Shown: positions 47,817-57,516, counted from the first letter of the stretch. The stretch is 64,000 nt of DNA from Clostridia bacterium (GCA_017626365.1 JAGAIV010000030.1:1-64000); one strand, 5' to 3'. Numbers and translations: made by a program. The notes: generated by a model from the sequence alone, not told the origin.

Positions 47817-48155
47817 ATGTTTTTAATTAATGTAGCAGATCCATGGATCTTATTATTATCATTATTTCTTACAATTTGCTTAATTTATATTGGGAAGGAA
47901 GCAAAAAATGCCTATGTACCTATGATGGCACTAATTGTATTTTTAATATTACTAGTAATGCATGGAATTCAATTCTTAATTTTACCAGCACAATATGAAA
48001 GTATGATGCCAACCCTTTCTAAGTGTTTAGTAGTTGATTTTGTTATGATATTTATTTCATATGCATCTTATTTATGGATTGATGATATTGAAACAAAAGC
48101 AAAAAAGAAAAAGAGTATTGATAATAGTTTAGAATGGTTCTGGAAGAACGTATAA
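47817..48155 (+). CDS. Small membrane protein of unknown function
   Basis: A 112-residue protein with three hydrophobic helices (about 8-25, 33-55, 70-92) and a polar C-terminus (KAKKKKSIDNSLEWFWKNV). AAAGGAGGA precedes the ATG; it is encoded between glmM and metG on the same strand. I do not recognise the family. Confidence 0.75.
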   Translation: MFLINVADPWILLLSLFLTICLIYIGKEAKNAYVPMMALIVFLILLVMHGIQFLILPAQYESMMPTLSKCLVVDFVMIFISYASYLWIDDIETKAKKKKSIDNSLEWFWKNV

Positions 48156-48176
48156 TTTTAAAGGATGTGAAAATAC

Positions 48177-49745
48177 ATGGAAAAATATTATATTACCACA
48201 CCGATTTACTATCCAAGTGGAAAATTCCATATAGGAACTGCCTATACAGAAGTAGTAGCAGATACTGTAAAAAGATATAAAACTTTAAGAGGGTATGATA
48301 CATACCTTCTTACTGGTATGGACGAGCATGGTCAAAAAATTCAAACTGTGGCAGAAAAAAATAATATGACACCTCAAGAACATGTTGACCATATGGCAGC
48401 TCTTGCAAAAGAATTATGGGGTAAGATGGATATTAAATATGATGATTTCATTCGTACAACAGAACCTAGACATGAAAAAGTAGTACAAGAAATATTTGAA
48501 AAGTTCCTTGCAAGTGGAGATATTTACAAGGGAGAATATGAAGGAATGTACTGTGTACCTTGTGAAACCTATTTTACAAAAACACAATTAGTAGATGGTA
48601 AATGTCCAGATTGCGGAAGAGATGTTGTATTAATGAAAGAAGAAGCATATTTCTTCAATATGAAAAAATATGCAGATAGACTTGTCAAGCTATATGAAGA
48701 AAGCGATTTTATTACACCAGAATTTCGTAAAACAGAAATGATAAATAACTTTATAAAACCAGGACTTGAAGATTTATGTGTTAGTCGTACAAGCTTTGAT
48801 TGGGGAATTAAAGTTAGTAGTGACCCTAAACATGTTGTGTATGTATGGTTAGATGCTTTAACAAACTATCTTACTGCTCTTGGATATTTATCAGAGGATG
48901 ATAGTAAATTTAAAAAATACTGGCCTGCAGATTTACAAATTGTTGGAAAAGATATTGCAAGATTTCATTTAATTTATTGGCCAATTTTCTTAATGGCATT
49001 AGATTTACCAATCCCAAAGAAAATTTTAGTTCACAACTGGATTATGATGAAAGATGGTAAAATGAGTAAATCCAAAGGAAACGTAGTGTACCCAGAATTA
49101 TTAATAGATAGATATGGATTAGATGCAACTAGATACTTCCTACTTCGTGAAATGCCTGTTGTACAAGATGGAGTATTTTCACCAGAAAGTTTTGTAGAAA
49201 GATTTAACTTCGATTTATGTAATGATTTAGGAAATTTGTTAAATCGAACAGTATCTATGGTAAATAAATATTTTGCTGGAATTGTACCTACCTATAAAGG
49301 ACAAGTAAATGAAGTGGATAAAGATTTAGAAGAATATACACAATCACAAATTAAGTTAGTAGAAGAACATCTTGAAAAATTTGAATTCGCAAATGCTTTA
49401 CAAGAACTTTGGAACATTATTGCAAGAACTAATAAATATATCGATGAAACAACACCATGGGCATTAGAAAAAGAGGGAGAAACTCTAAAATTAGAATCTT
49501 GTATGAATCATTTAATTGAAAACCTAAGAAAAATAGGAATTATGCTATTACCATTCATGGAAAAAACAGCAAAGAGTATTTTAAACCAAATCGGTTTATC
49601 AAACGCAGAAAATACATGGGAAAGCCTATATCAAATTGACCAAATTCCAGAACAGACAAAAGTAATTGAAAAAGGGGAACCTTTATTTATGAGATTAAAT
49701 GTAGAAGAAGAGATTGATTATATCAAAACTGGAATGCAAAAATAG
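48177..49745 (+). CDS. metG: Methionyl-tRNA synthetase
   Basis: A 522-residue class I synthetase: [27 protein letters not shown] (HIGH), a zinc knuckle [35 protein letters not shown]. It ends after the anticodon-binding domain, with no C-terminal EMAP/Trbp111-type extension (many Firmicutes enzymes carry one, about 640-660 residues). Start ATG after AAGGATG. Followed by a repeat that can act as a terminator. Confidence 0.96.
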   Translation: MEKYYITTPIYYPSGKFHIGTAYTEVVADTVKRYKTLRGYDTYLLTGMDEHGQKIQTVAEKNNMTPQEHVDHMAALAKELWGKMDIKYDDFIRTTEPRHEKVVQEIFEKFLASGDIYKGEYEGMYCVPCETYFTKTQLVDGKCPDCGRDVVLMKEEAYFFNMKKYADRLVKLYEESDFITPEFRKTEMINNFIKPGLEDLCVSRTSFDWGIKVSSDPKHVVYVWLDALTNYLTALGYLSEDDSKFKKYWPADLQIVGKDIARFHLIYWPIFLMALDLPIPKKILVHNWIMMKDGKMSKSKGNVVYPELLIDRYGLDATRYFLLREMPVVQDGVFSPESFVERFNFDLCNDLGNLLNRTVSMVNKYFAGIVPTYKGQVNEVDKDLEEYTQSQIKLVEEHLEKFEFANALQELWNIIARTNKYIDETTPWALEKEGETLKLESCMNHLIENLRKIGIMLLPFMEKTAKSILNQIGLSNAENTWESLYQIDQIPEQTKVIEKGEPLFMRLNVEEEIDYIKTGMQK

Positions 49746-49746
49746 A

Positions 49747-49796
49747 ACCCCCAGTCCGCTATCGCGGACAGCCCCCTTAGGTAAAGGGGCCTTTAC
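49747..49796. repeat. Dispersed GGCCCC...GGGGG repeat, copy 2, acting as metG terminator
   Basis: ACCCCCAGTCCGC-TATC-GCGGACAGCCCCC, then CCCCTTAGGTAAAGGGGCC followed by TTTACTTT. Two hairpins; the second plus T-run can terminate metG. Inverse-orientation relative of 44015-44063. Confidence 0.65.
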
Positions 49797-49843
49797 TTTA
49801 CAAGATTCAGGTTGGCACTAGCGTTTAGACGTATTGACGAAAT

Positions 49844-49870
49844 GTAGAGGTCGACGTTCTCGTCGACCCA
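49844..49870. repeat. Small palindromic repeat (GTCGACG type), second copy
   Basis: TGTAGAGGTCGACG-TTCT-CGTCGACCC, same stem as 7788-7809, 28 bases before the tmk start. Confidence 0.6.
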
Positions 49871-49897
49871 AATATAAATAGAAAGAAGGAGCAAGAA

Positions 49898-50572
49898 ATG
49901 GGAAAATTATTTGTAATAGAAGGAACCGATGGAAGCGGAAAACAAACACAATTTAGAAAATTGCAAGAAAGATTATCGGAAGAAAACATATCATATCGTG
50001 TTGTTAGCTTTCCAAACTACGAGAACGCATCATCAAGTTTAGTAAAAATGTATTTATCTGGAGAATTCGGAGAAAACGCAAAAGACGTTAGCCCATATAT
50101 TGCATCTACTTTTTATGCAGCAGACCGTTATGCAACTTATAAACGTTATTATGAAGATTACTACAAAGATGGTGGTATCATATTAGCAGACCGTTACACG
50201 ACGGCGAACATGGTACACCAAGCAGGAAAAATTGCAGACAAAGAAGAAAGAGATAAATTTTTAAAATGGCTATGGGATTTTGAATTTAACTTATATGGTT
50301 TACCAGTTCCAACCAAAACATTCTTCTTAAACATGCCACCAAACTATGCATTAAAACTAATGGAAAATCGTGAAAACAAATTTACGCACCAAGCACAAAA
50401 AGACATTCACGAAAGAGATAAATCTCACATTACAGATAGCTATAACACAGCATGTAGCTTGGTAAAAGATTATGATTGGTATGAAGTAAAATGCGTAGGG
50501 GAAGATGGAAAAATAAGAACAGTAGACGACATCCACGAAGAAATCTTTAAAGAAGTAAAAAAATATTTATAG
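49898..50572 (+). CDS. tmk: Thymidylate kinase
   Basis: A 224-residue P-loop kinase: LFVIEGTDGSGKQTQFRKL (Walker A), VVSFPNYENASSSLVKMYLSGEFG, and the DRY motif ADRYTTANMVHQ. It phosphorylates dTMP to dTDP, and its product also supplies dTTP for the dTDP-sugars of the polysaccharide locus. It is the longer form seen in clostridia, with an insert after the DRY motif. GAAGGAG precedes the ATG. Confidence 0.94.
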   Translation: MGKLFVIEGTDGSGKQTQFRKLQERLSEENISYRVVSFPNYENASSSLVKMYLSGEFGENAKDVSPYIASTFYAADRYATYKRYYEDYYKDGGIILADRYTTANMVHQAGKIADKEERDKFLKWLWDFEFNLYGLPVPTKTFFLNMPPNYALKLMENRENKFTHQAQKDIHERDKSHITDSYNTACSLVKDYDWYEVKCVGEDGKIRTVDDIHEEIFKEVKKYL

Positions 50573-50582
50573 GGAGCAAAGA

Positions 50583-51209
50583 ATGAAAAAACGATATGGA
50601 TTTTTTGGAGGATGTTTTAACCCAGTAACCAATGCACATATAAATCTTGCAAATCTAGCAGTAGAAAAATTCAATTTGGATAAATTAGTATTCGTTCCAA
50701 TGGGAGACAAATACCAAAAACAAGATTTAGCAAACGAAGAACATCGCTATAAAATGTTAAAAATTGCAACTTTAAATCAAGAAAAATTAGAAGTATCTGA
50801 TTTAGAATTGAACTTACCACATGCTTTAACGACCTTACAAGCATTTCAAAAAATAGAAGAACAATACCAAGATATAACATCATATTTTATGATAGGAGCG
50901 GACAATCTAAACAAGCTAACTAATTCACGAGATTTTGAAATATTAGCTAAAAATTACGAATATATTATATTAGAACGACAAGGAATTCAAATAAAAGAAT
51001 TAATTGCGGAAAATCCAATTTTAAAACGTTTTGAAAACCAATTTCATATACTGGAAAATAATCCATACGAGAAAGTAAGTTCAACAGAGGTTCGAAATAG
51101 TCTAAAAAATAGTGAAGAACAAAATTTGCATACAATGATTTCAAAAGAAGTATATGGATATATAAAAGAAAATCAAATATATAAAAACGAAAACAAGCAC
51201 AAGTCATAA
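50583..51209 (+). CDS. nadD: Nicotinate-nucleotide adenylyltransferase (NadD-like)
   Basis: A 208-residue nucleotidyltransferase: YGFFGGCFNPVTNAHINLA with TxxH in place of the more common HxGH, FVPMGDKYQK, YFMIGADNLNKL, and VSSTEVRNSL (the ISSTxIR motif). It adenylates nicotinate mononucleotide for NAD synthesis. The TxxH variant is typical of related adenylyltransferases (PPAT-like), so another substrate cannot be excluded. Starts 11 bases after tmk with AGGGAG. Confidence 0.8.
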   Translation: MKKRYGFFGGCFNPVTNAHINLANLAVEKFNLDKLVFVPMGDKYQKQDLANEEHRYKMLKIATLNQEKLEVSDLELNLPHALTTLQAFQKIEEQYQDITSYFMIGADNLNKLTNSRDFEILAKNYEYIILERQGIQIKELIAENPILKRFENQFHILENNPYEKVSSTEVRNSLKNSEEQNLHTMISKEVYGYIKENQIYKNENKHKS

Positions 51210-51231
51210 TGACTGACCTGCTTGTTTTTCG
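51188..51231. terminator. Convergent terminator between nadD and the KH-domain gene
   Basis: CGAAAACAAGC (51188-51198) pairs with GCTTGTTTTTCG (51220-51231) with one bulge, and the inner AGTCATAATGACT is palindromic. Confidence 0.7.
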
Positions 51232-51246
51232 TTTCGAATTCATCTG

Positions 51247-51927
51247 TTAAAAAGTATTTACAGTGATATGTCGGACTTTAAGAGCTTTTTCCATAGCTTT
51301 GATGTTCTTTCCATCCTTTCCTAAAAAACAAGGACGTAAAGAAGCTGGAATGGTAAGAATTAATTCTTTTCCAACAGCAATTTTGTTCCGATTAAAAAGA
51401 ACAGAATACCGATGTCCATCAGCATAATTCGTGCCAAGAAAAAAACAATAGATGGGGTCATCATCATCCCAAACATACTCAATGTCGTAATACACATCTT
51501 CTGTGGTATATTGAAATATATTTGAGCCCAATATTGCTTGGTTATGACGATATTTAAATGTTAGCATACGAAACAGTTTAACATGTCTTTCTAAATCAAA
51601 GGCTGATGACAAAGTAGATTTTGTTGGCAGGATCATTTTCTTTGTACCGACCTCTTCGAAGAGATGCTCTTTTATTTCCGAATAAACTGGAATCTCTACA
51701 GAAATAAAGTCAAAAGTTTCTCTGCTAAAGTATTCCAAAAGATTTGGAACGGTTAAATGTTCGCGATATGCTATTTCCATCTTGTCTAACATTTCTCTAT
51801 ATTCAAATTCAATAGTAGGAAATGTTAACCGCTCTTCCAAAGCATTAGAATATGAGAGCTTTGTATTACCGGTAAGTTGCATTAGGCAAGGAATTTTATG
51901 CAATTCCTTTAAAGTTTTTGGCTCCAT
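51247..51927 (-). CDS. Orphan protein with C-terminal KH-like RNA-binding domain
   Basis: A 226-residue protein on the minus strand, ATG at 51927 after AAGGAGGA. The last ~35 residues (LTIPASLRPCFLGKDGKNIK, then AMEKALKVRHITVN) match a KH domain with its GxxG loop (GKDG). The first ~180 residues match no family I recognise; they include an acidic patch (DIEYVWDDDDPIYCFF) and a YADGHRYSVLF segment. The gene has its own promoter, divergent from miaB. It uses CGG for arginine three times (minus-strand codons starting at 51831, 51411 and 51390), unlike the conserved genes around it. Nucleic-acid binding is inferred; partner and role are unknown. Confidence 0.65.
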   Translation of the reverse strand: MEPKTLKELHKIPCLMQLTGNTKLSYSNALEERLTFPTIEFEYREMLDKMEIAYREHLTVPNLLEYFSRETFDFISVEIPVYSEIKEHLFEEVGTKKMILPTKSTLSSAFDLERHVKLFRMLTFKYRHNQAILGSNIFQYTTEDVYYDIEYVWDDDDPIYCFFLGTNYADGHRYSVLFNRNKIAVGKELILTIPASLRPCFLGKDGKNIKAMEKALKVRHITVNTF

Positions 51928-51969
51928 AATGAATCCTCCTTCAACGATTGTTTTTTAAACATAATCTAT

Positions 51970-51998
51970 ATTGTATCATGTTATGTGAAATTTAGCAA
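51970..51998 (-). promoter_or_regulatory. Predicted promoter for the KH-domain gene
   Basis: Minus strand TTGCTA (51998-51993), a 17-base spacer, TACAAT (51975-51970). Confidence 0.6.
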
Positions 51999-52018
51999 AT
52001 AACTCTTTTATTTTCTTC

Positions 52019-52047
52019 TTGCAGTAACAGTCTTATTGTGATAAAAT
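52019..52047 (+). promoter_or_regulatory. Predicted promoter for miaB
   Basis: TTGCAG at 52019-52024, a 17-base spacer, TAAAAT at 52042-52047 with TGTGA before it (extended -10). This places the transcript start after 52050 and excludes the in-frame GTG at 52038 as start codon. Confidence 0.65.
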
Positions 52048-52079
52048 ATGTAAAAAAGTCGAATAAAGGTGGATATAAA

Positions 52080-53453
52080 TTGAAGAACGAAATAGATGCA
52101 CAATATGAATATATGGAAAAAGTAAATAAAATAAATACAGGTAAAAATTTAAAATATGCTATTTATACAATGGGATGTCAGTTAAATGAAAATGATTCTG
52201 AGAAAATTTGTGGAATGCTAGAAAATATGGGATATTCTAAAACAGAAGAAGTAGCAAGTGCTGATTTTGTGATATTTAATACTTGTTGTGTAAGAGAAAA
52301 TGCAGAAGATAAGCTATTTGGTAAGATTGGTGAAATGAAGAGACAAAAAGAAGAAAGAGGAACCATTCTTGCTATTGGTGGATGTATGATGCAAGAAAAA
52401 CATATTGTAGACAAACTACATAAGAGTTATCCATTTGTTGATATCATCTTTGGAACTCATACCATGCATAAATTACCAGAAGATATATATCACATATTAG
52501 AAAGAAAAAATAAAATAGAGGACGTTATTGATATTGATGGCGAGATTTATGAAGGGCTTCCAATTAAAAGAAATGATGCTACCAAGGCATCTGTTACTAT
52601 TATGTATGGATGCAATAACTTTTGTACCTATTGTATTGTACCATATGTAAGAGGAAGAGAAAGAAGTAGAAAACCAAGTGATATTTTAAAAGAAATAGAA
52701 AGTTTAGCTAGTGAAGGATATAAAGAAATTACATTGCTTGGACAAAATGTAAATTCATATGATGGTGGAAACGGATATAAATTTTCGGATTTATTAAGAG
52801 ATGTAAACAAAATAGAAGGAATCGAAAAAATACGTTTTGTTTCTCCACATCCAAAGGATTTTAAAGATGATGTAATTGATGCTATATGTGAATGTGATAA
52901 AGTATCTAAAATTATTCATTTGCCACTTCAATCTGGAAGTAGCAATGTTTTAAAAGTAATGAACAGAAGATATACGAAAGAACAATATTTAGACTTAGTA
53001 GAAAAAATGAAGAAAAAAATACCAAATGTTGTATTTTCAACTGATATTATTGTAGGTTTTCCAGGAGAAACCGAAGAGGATTTTGAAGATACTTTAGATG
53101 TAGTAAGAAAAGTAAATTTTGAACAAGTTTTCATGTTTATTTATTCAAGACGTGTAGGAACACCAGCTGACAAAATGGAAAATCAAGTGCCAGAGGAAAT
53201 AAAACATGAAAGATTTGATAGATTAAAAGCATTAGTAGAAAGTCAAATTGAAGAAAATAACAAAAAATACATTGGAACGATTCAAAAAGTATTAGTAGAA
53301 GGAAGAAGTAAAAATAATATAGACATGCTAACAGGAAGAACAGATTCAAACAAAGTAGTTATTTTCGAAGGAAAAGAAGAATGGATTAACCAAGTGATTG
53401 ATATAAAAATTGTATCAGAACATATGTGGTATTTAAAAGGAGAAATATTGTAG
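52080..53453 (+). CDS. miaB: tRNA-2-methylthio-N6-dimethylallyladenosine synthase MiaB
   Basis: A 457-residue radical SAM methylthiotransferase. It has an N-terminal UPF0004 domain with three Cys (MGCQLNENDSEK, NTCCVRENAEDK, IGGCMMQEK), the radical SAM cluster motif YGCNNFCTYCIVPYVRG, and a C-terminal TRAM domain. It modifies A37 of tRNAs reading UNN codons, a modification that limits frameshifting. The start is TTG 52080, 7 bases after AAAGGTGG; the earlier frame opening overlaps the promoter. No in-frame CGG. Confidence 0.95.
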   Translation: MKNEIDAQYEYMEKVNKINTGKNLKYAIYTMGCQLNENDSEKICGMLENMGYSKTEEVASADFVIFNTCCVRENAEDKLFGKIGEMKRQKEERGTILAIGGCMMQEKHIVDKLHKSYPFVDIIFGTHTMHKLPEDIYHILERKNKIEDVIDIDGEIYEGLPIKRNDATKASVTIMYGCNNFCTYCIVPYVRGRERSRKPSDILKEIESLASEGYKEITLLGQNVNSYDGGNGYKFSDLLRDVNKIEGIEKIRFVSPHPKDFKDDVIDAICECDKVSKIIHLPLQSGSSNVLKVMNRRYTKEQYLDLVEKMKKKIPNVVFSTDIIVGFPGETEEDFEDTLDVVRKVNFEQVFMFIYSRRVGTPADKMENQVPEEIKHERFDRLKALVESQIEENNKKYIGTIQKVLVEGRSKNNIDMLTGRTDSNKVVIFEGKEEWINQVIDIKIVSEHMWYLKGEIL

Positions 53454-53472
53454 GGGCAATGTTTGCCCTAAG
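53449..53472. repeat. Small palindromic repeat (GGGGCAA type) overlapping the miaB stop codon
   Basis: TTGTAGGGGCAATGTTTGCCCTAAG; TAGGGGCAA pairs with TTGCCCTA. It has the TGTAGGGGC lead of the 18313 copy. Its TAG provides the miaB stop. Confidence 0.55.
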
Positions 53473-53491
53473 AGAAGGGAAGTAATAAACA

Positions 53492-56098
53492 ATGGCAGAA
53501 TTTTCACCGATGATGCAACATTATTTGCAAACAAAAGAACAATATAAAGATTGTATTTTATTTTACCGTTTAGGTGATTTTTATGAGATGTTTTTTGATG
53601 ATGCCATTACAGCTTCAAGAGAGCTAGAGCTTACTTTAACAGGAAAAGACTGTGGGCAGGAAGAAAGAGCACCAATGTGTGGGATTCCATTTCATGCAGC
53701 GGAAATTTATACAGCAAGATTAATTTCAAAAGGATATAAAGTAGCTATTTGTGAACAATTAGAAGACCCAAAACAAGCAAAAGGAATTGTAAAAAGAGAT
53801 GTTATAAGAGTTGTTACTCCAGGAACGGTAATTGAATCCAATTTATTAGATGAAAAAAAGAATAATTATATTATGAGTGTATATAAAAAAGGTATTTTCT
53901 TTGGTGCCTCAGTATGTGATATTTCAACAGGAGAATTCTATGCTACTCAAATAAATGAAGATAATAATTTTGAAAGATTATTAGATGAGATTTCGCGTTT
54001 TACACCAGCAGAAATTATTGCAAATGATTTGCTATATCAAAGTGAGCAAGAAATTAATACTATCAAAGAACGTTTTGGATTGTATATTTCGAGAGTGGAA
54101 GATAATTCATTTAGTGAAAACTACGAAGAAATTCAAAATAATTATGAAGTTGTTACAACATCTGGCAAAGTGGTAGATAATTTTGAAGATAAACTATTTA
54201 TTGTAGCTAGCATCAATGGACTTTTAAATTATCTAACCTCAACTCAAAAAATGAAATTAGAGCATATTAATAAAATTGAGATTTATCAAACGACGAAATA
54301 TATGGCATTAGATATTAATGCTAGAAGAAACCTAGAAATTACAGAAAAAATGAGAGATAAATCCAAAAAAGGTACACTTCTTTGGGTGTTAGATAAAACA
54401 AGTACTTCTATGGGAGGACGTTTATTAAGAAGATGGCTAAACGACCCGTTAATTGATGTAGAGGAAATTCATAAAAGATTAGATGCAGTAGAGGAACTAA
54501 AAAATAGTTTAATGTTAAGAGGGGAAGTTATCAATTCTCTTAAAAAAGTTTATGATATTGAACGTTTAATCGGAAAAATTTCTTATGGAAATGCCAATGG
54601 TAGAGATATGATATCATTAAAAAATTCGTTAAAAGAATTGCCTGCTATTAAACAAATTTTATCAAGAGCAAAATCTCCAATGCTTGTGAAATTGCAAGAA
54701 CAATTAGATGAGTTAAAAGATGTAAGTGACTTAATTGAAAAAGCAATTGTAGAAGAACCACCAATTTCAGTAAAAGAAGGTGGGTTAATAAAAAAAGGAT
54801 ATAATGAAGAAGTAGACGAACTAAAAACATCAACAACAGACGGCAAGAATTGGTTAATGAAATTAGAGGCACGTGAAAAAGAAGAAACAGGAATCAAAAA
54901 TTTAAAAGTGGGATTTAACAAGGTATTTGGTTATTATATAGAAGTAACAAAATCTAATTTAAATATGGTGCCAGATCGCTTTATAAGAAAACAAACCTTA
55001 ACCAATGGAGAAAGATATATAACAGATGAGTTAAAACAATTGGAGGAGAAAATTCTGGGTTCAGAGGAAAAATTAATCAATTTAGAATATGACTTATTCC
55101 TACAAGTGCGTGTAGAGATTGCAAAACAAATCCAAAGAATACAAAAAACAGCGCTTATTATTTCTACGTTAGACGTCTTATGCTCTTTTGCAACTGTTGC
55201 AGAAGATTTAAACTATGTAAAACCAGAAGTTGATTCTTCTGGAGAAATCGATATTAAAGGTGGAAGACATCCAGTTATTGAAAAAATGCTACCAAGTGGA
55301 AGTTTTGTTGAAAATGATACATATTTAAACAAAGAAGAGGATAGATTATCTATTATAACAGGACCAAACATGGCAGGAAAATCAACGTATATGAGACAAG
55401 TTGCACTTATTACTCTAATGGCACAAGTAGGAAGTTTTGTTCCTGCAACTTCTGCTAGAATTGGAGTAGTAGATAAGATTTTTACAAGAGTTGGTGCATC
55501 TGATGACTTAAGTATGGGACAAAGTACATTTATGGTAGAAATGATGGAAGTAGCAAATATTCTAAAAGAAGCAACAAGCAATAGCTTAGTTATATTAGAT
55601 GAAATTGGAAGAGGAACTTCAACTTATGACGGATTATCCATTGCATGGGCTGTTGCAGGATATATTGCAGATAAAGAAAAATGTGGTGCCAAAACATTAT
55701 TTGCAACCCATTACCACGAATTAACAGAGCTTGAAAATAAAGTAGAAGGCGTTAAAAACTATTCGATTGCTGTAAAAGAAAAAGGAGAAGACATTATTTT
55801 CTTAAGAAAAATAGTAAAAGGTGGAACAGATGAAAGTTACGGTATTCATGTTGCAAAATTAGCAGGAGTTCCAGCACCTGTTGTAAAAAGAGCAAATGAA
55901 ATTCTAAAAAGCCTAGAAAGAACAAATGCTTTTGGAAAGCAAGAAAAAGAAAATAAAAAACAAACGGCAGGACAACTTGACCTATATAACTATAAATTAG
56001 CAGAGCTTGCTCATGAGATTGATAAGATTAACCTAAACGAATTAACACCAATTGAAGCATTAAATACATTGGTGAAATTGAAAGAAAGTATTTCTTAA
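53492..56098 (+). CDS. mutS: DNA mismatch repair protein MutS
   Basis: An 868-residue MutS1: FSPMMQHYLQTKEQYKDCILFYRLGDFYEMFFDDA, containing the mismatch-reading F-x-E, the connector and lever domains, Walker A GPNMAGKSTYMRQ, DDLSMGQSTFMVEM, VILDEIGRGTSTYDG (Walker B) and the ATHYHEL switch. It recognises mismatches and recruits MutL. Normal length; no CGG codon in frame. AGAAGGGAAG lies before the ATG. mutL, often adjacent, is not in this window. Confidence 0.97.
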   Translation: MAEFSPMMQHYLQTKEQYKDCILFYRLGDFYEMFFDDAITASRELELTLTGKDCGQEERAPMCGIPFHAAEIYTARLISKGYKVAICEQLEDPKQAKGIVKRDVIRVVTPGTVIESNLLDEKKNNYIMSVYKKGIFFGASVCDISTGEFYATQINEDNNFERLLDEISRFTPAEIIANDLLYQSEQEINTIKERFGLYISRVEDNSFSENYEEIQNNYEVVTTSGKVVDNFEDKLFIVASINGLLNYLTSTQKMKLEHINKIEIYQTTKYMALDINARRNLEITEKMRDKSKKGTLLWVLDKTSTSMGGRLLRRWLNDPLIDVEEIHKRLDAVEELKNSLMLRGEVINSLKKVYDIERLIGKISYGNANGRDMISLKNSLKELPAIKQILSRAKSPMLVKLQEQLDELKDVSDLIEKAIVEEPPISVKEGGLIKKGYNEEVDELKTSTTDGKNWLMKLEAREKEETGIKNLKVGFNKVFGYYIEVTKSNLNMVPDRFIRKQTLTNGERYITDELKQLEEKILGSEEKLINLEYDLFLQVRVEIAKQIQRIQKTALIISTLDVLCSFATVAEDLNYVKPEVDSSGEIDIKGGRHPVIEKMLPSGSFVENDTYLNKEEDRLSIITGPNMAGKSTYMRQVALITLMAQVGSFVPATSARIGVVDKIFTRVGASDDLSMGQSTFMVEMMEVANILKEATSNSLVILDEIGRGTSTYDGLSIAWAVAGYIADKEKCGAKTLFATHYHELTELENKVEGVKNYSIAVKEKGEDIIFLRKIVKGGTDESYGIHVAKLAGVPAPVVKRANEILKSLERTNAFGKQEKENKKQTAGQLDLYNYKLAELAHEIDKINLNELTPIEALNTLVKLKESIS

Positions 56099-56131
56099 GG
56101 CATACGTATTTAAGGTACTTAACTAGTGTGA

Positions 56132-56227
56132 ATGGAGTAATATATTTATTTTTAGAAGGTGAGAACGCGGAGTCCCAAGTGGCAGTTACGAGTGTCGAGC
56201 CGTATAAAAATAAATATATTACTTCAT
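56132..56227. repeat. Long-stem hairpin element after mutS
   Basis: Arms 56132-56154 and 56205-56227 are 23-bp inverted complements (one G-U pair; ATG-AGTAATATATTTATTTTTA). They enclose about 50 bases of higher-G+C sequence that contains GAACGCGGAGTCCC and CGAGTGTCGAGCC. No ORF. It lies in the 190-base gap between mutS and fprA. Confidence 0.6.
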
Positions 56228-56289
56228 GGAAGCGGAAATTTATAGAGCCATTATTTGAATAGAAAAAACAAAAAAGGAGTGTATGTTAA

Positions 56290-57456
56290 ATGGATAAACA
56301 GATCACAGATTCGATTACTTATATAGGAGTAGATGACAAAACAATTGACTTATTTGAAAGTCAATACGTTGTTCCAAATGGGATTTCATATAATTCTTAT
56401 TTAATAAAAGATGAAAAGAATGTAGTAATGGACACAGTTGATAAGCGTGCAACAGAAGAATGGTATAAAAATCTACAAGAAGCATTAAATGGAGAGACAG
56501 TTGATTATTTAGTAATTTCTCATATGGAACCAGACCATGCGTATAATATTCAAATGCTTTGCGAACAATATCCAAATATGAAAATTATAGGAAATCAAAA
56601 AATATTTGCATTTATTCCACAATTCTTCAATATTGAAAATTTAGAGCAAAGAAAAGTAGTTGTAAGTGAAGGAGATACCATAAACATTGGAAAACATACG
56701 TTACAATTTATTATGGCACCAATGGTACATTGGCCAGAAGTTATGATGACTTATGAACAAACAAGTAAAATTCTATTTTCAGCAGATGGTTTTGGGAAAT
56801 TTGGAGCATTAGATACGGATGAAGATTGGGCATGTGAAGCAAGAAGATATTACTTTAATATTGTAGGAAAATATGGGGTACAAGTGCAAGCGGTATTAAA
56901 TAAAGCAAAAACGCTAGATATCAAAACAATCTGCCCATTACATGGTCCAATTTTAAAAGAAAATTTAGGATACTATCTTGGAAAATATGATATATGGAGT
57001 AGCTATGAACCAGAAGATAAAGGAATTACGATTGCATATGCTTCTATTCATGGTAATACAAAAGAAGCAGCAGAAGAACTAGCAAATATGTTAAAAGAAG
57101 CAGGAGTAGAAAAAGTATCTTTATTTGATTTAGCAAGAGATGATTTGGCAGAAGCAATTGAAGATGCCTTCCGTTATGATAGACTAGTTGTTGCAGCTTC
57201 AAGCTATAATGCAGATGTATTCCCACCAATGTCTAATTTCTTACACCAGCTACAAGGAAAAAATTATCAAAACAGAAAAATTGCAATCATCGAAAACGGC
57301 ACATGGGCACCTTCTGCTGGAAAGAAAATGTTAGAGATTGTAGAGACTATGAAAAATGTCACAATATATGAACCAATGATTACTATTCGTTCTAGAATGA
57401 ATGAGCAAAACAAAGAAGAAATGAAAGAATTGGTAAAGGAATTAGTAAAAGAATAA
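56290..57456 (+). CDS. FprA family A-type flavoprotein (flavo-diiron protein)
   Basis: A 388-residue protein: an N-terminal metallo-beta-lactamase-like diiron domain with the ligands in VISHMEPDHAYN (HxExDH), MVHWPEVM, FSADGFGKFGAL and CPLHGPIL, and a C-terminal flavodoxin domain (residues ~252-388, starting ITIAYASIHGNTKEAAEELA). These enzymes reduce O2 to water (or NO to N2O) in strict anaerobes. No fused rubredoxin. AAAAGGAG precedes the ATG. Confidence 0.95.
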   Translation: MDKQITDSITYIGVDDKTIDLFESQYVVPNGISYNSYLIKDEKNVVMDTVDKRATEEWYKNLQEALNGETVDYLVISHMEPDHAYNIQMLCEQYPNMKIIGNQKIFAFIPQFFNIENLEQRKVVVSEGDTINIGKHTLQFIMAPMVHWPEVMMTYEQTSKILFSADGFGKFGALDTDEDWACEARRYYFNIVGKYGVQVQAVLNKAKTLDIKTICPLHGPILKENLGYYLGKYDIWSSYEPEDKGITIAYASIHGNTKEAAEELANMLKEAGVEKVSLFDLARDDLAEAIEDAFRYDRLVVAASSYNADVFPPMSNFLHQLQGKNYQNRKIAIIENGTWAPSAGKKMLEIVETMKNVTIYEPMITIRSRMNEQNKEEMKELVKELVKE

Positions 57457-57460
57457 GATA

Positions 57461-57498
57461 AAACTTGAGGTTCCAAAATGGAACCTCAAGTTTTTTTA
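57461..57498 (+). terminator. Terminator after the flavo-diiron gene
   Basis: AAACTTGAGGTTCC (57461-57474) pairs with GGAACCTCAAGTTT (57480-57493), followed by TTTTT. Confidence 0.88.
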
Positions 57499-57516
57499 TA
57501 AAAATCAAAATATATC

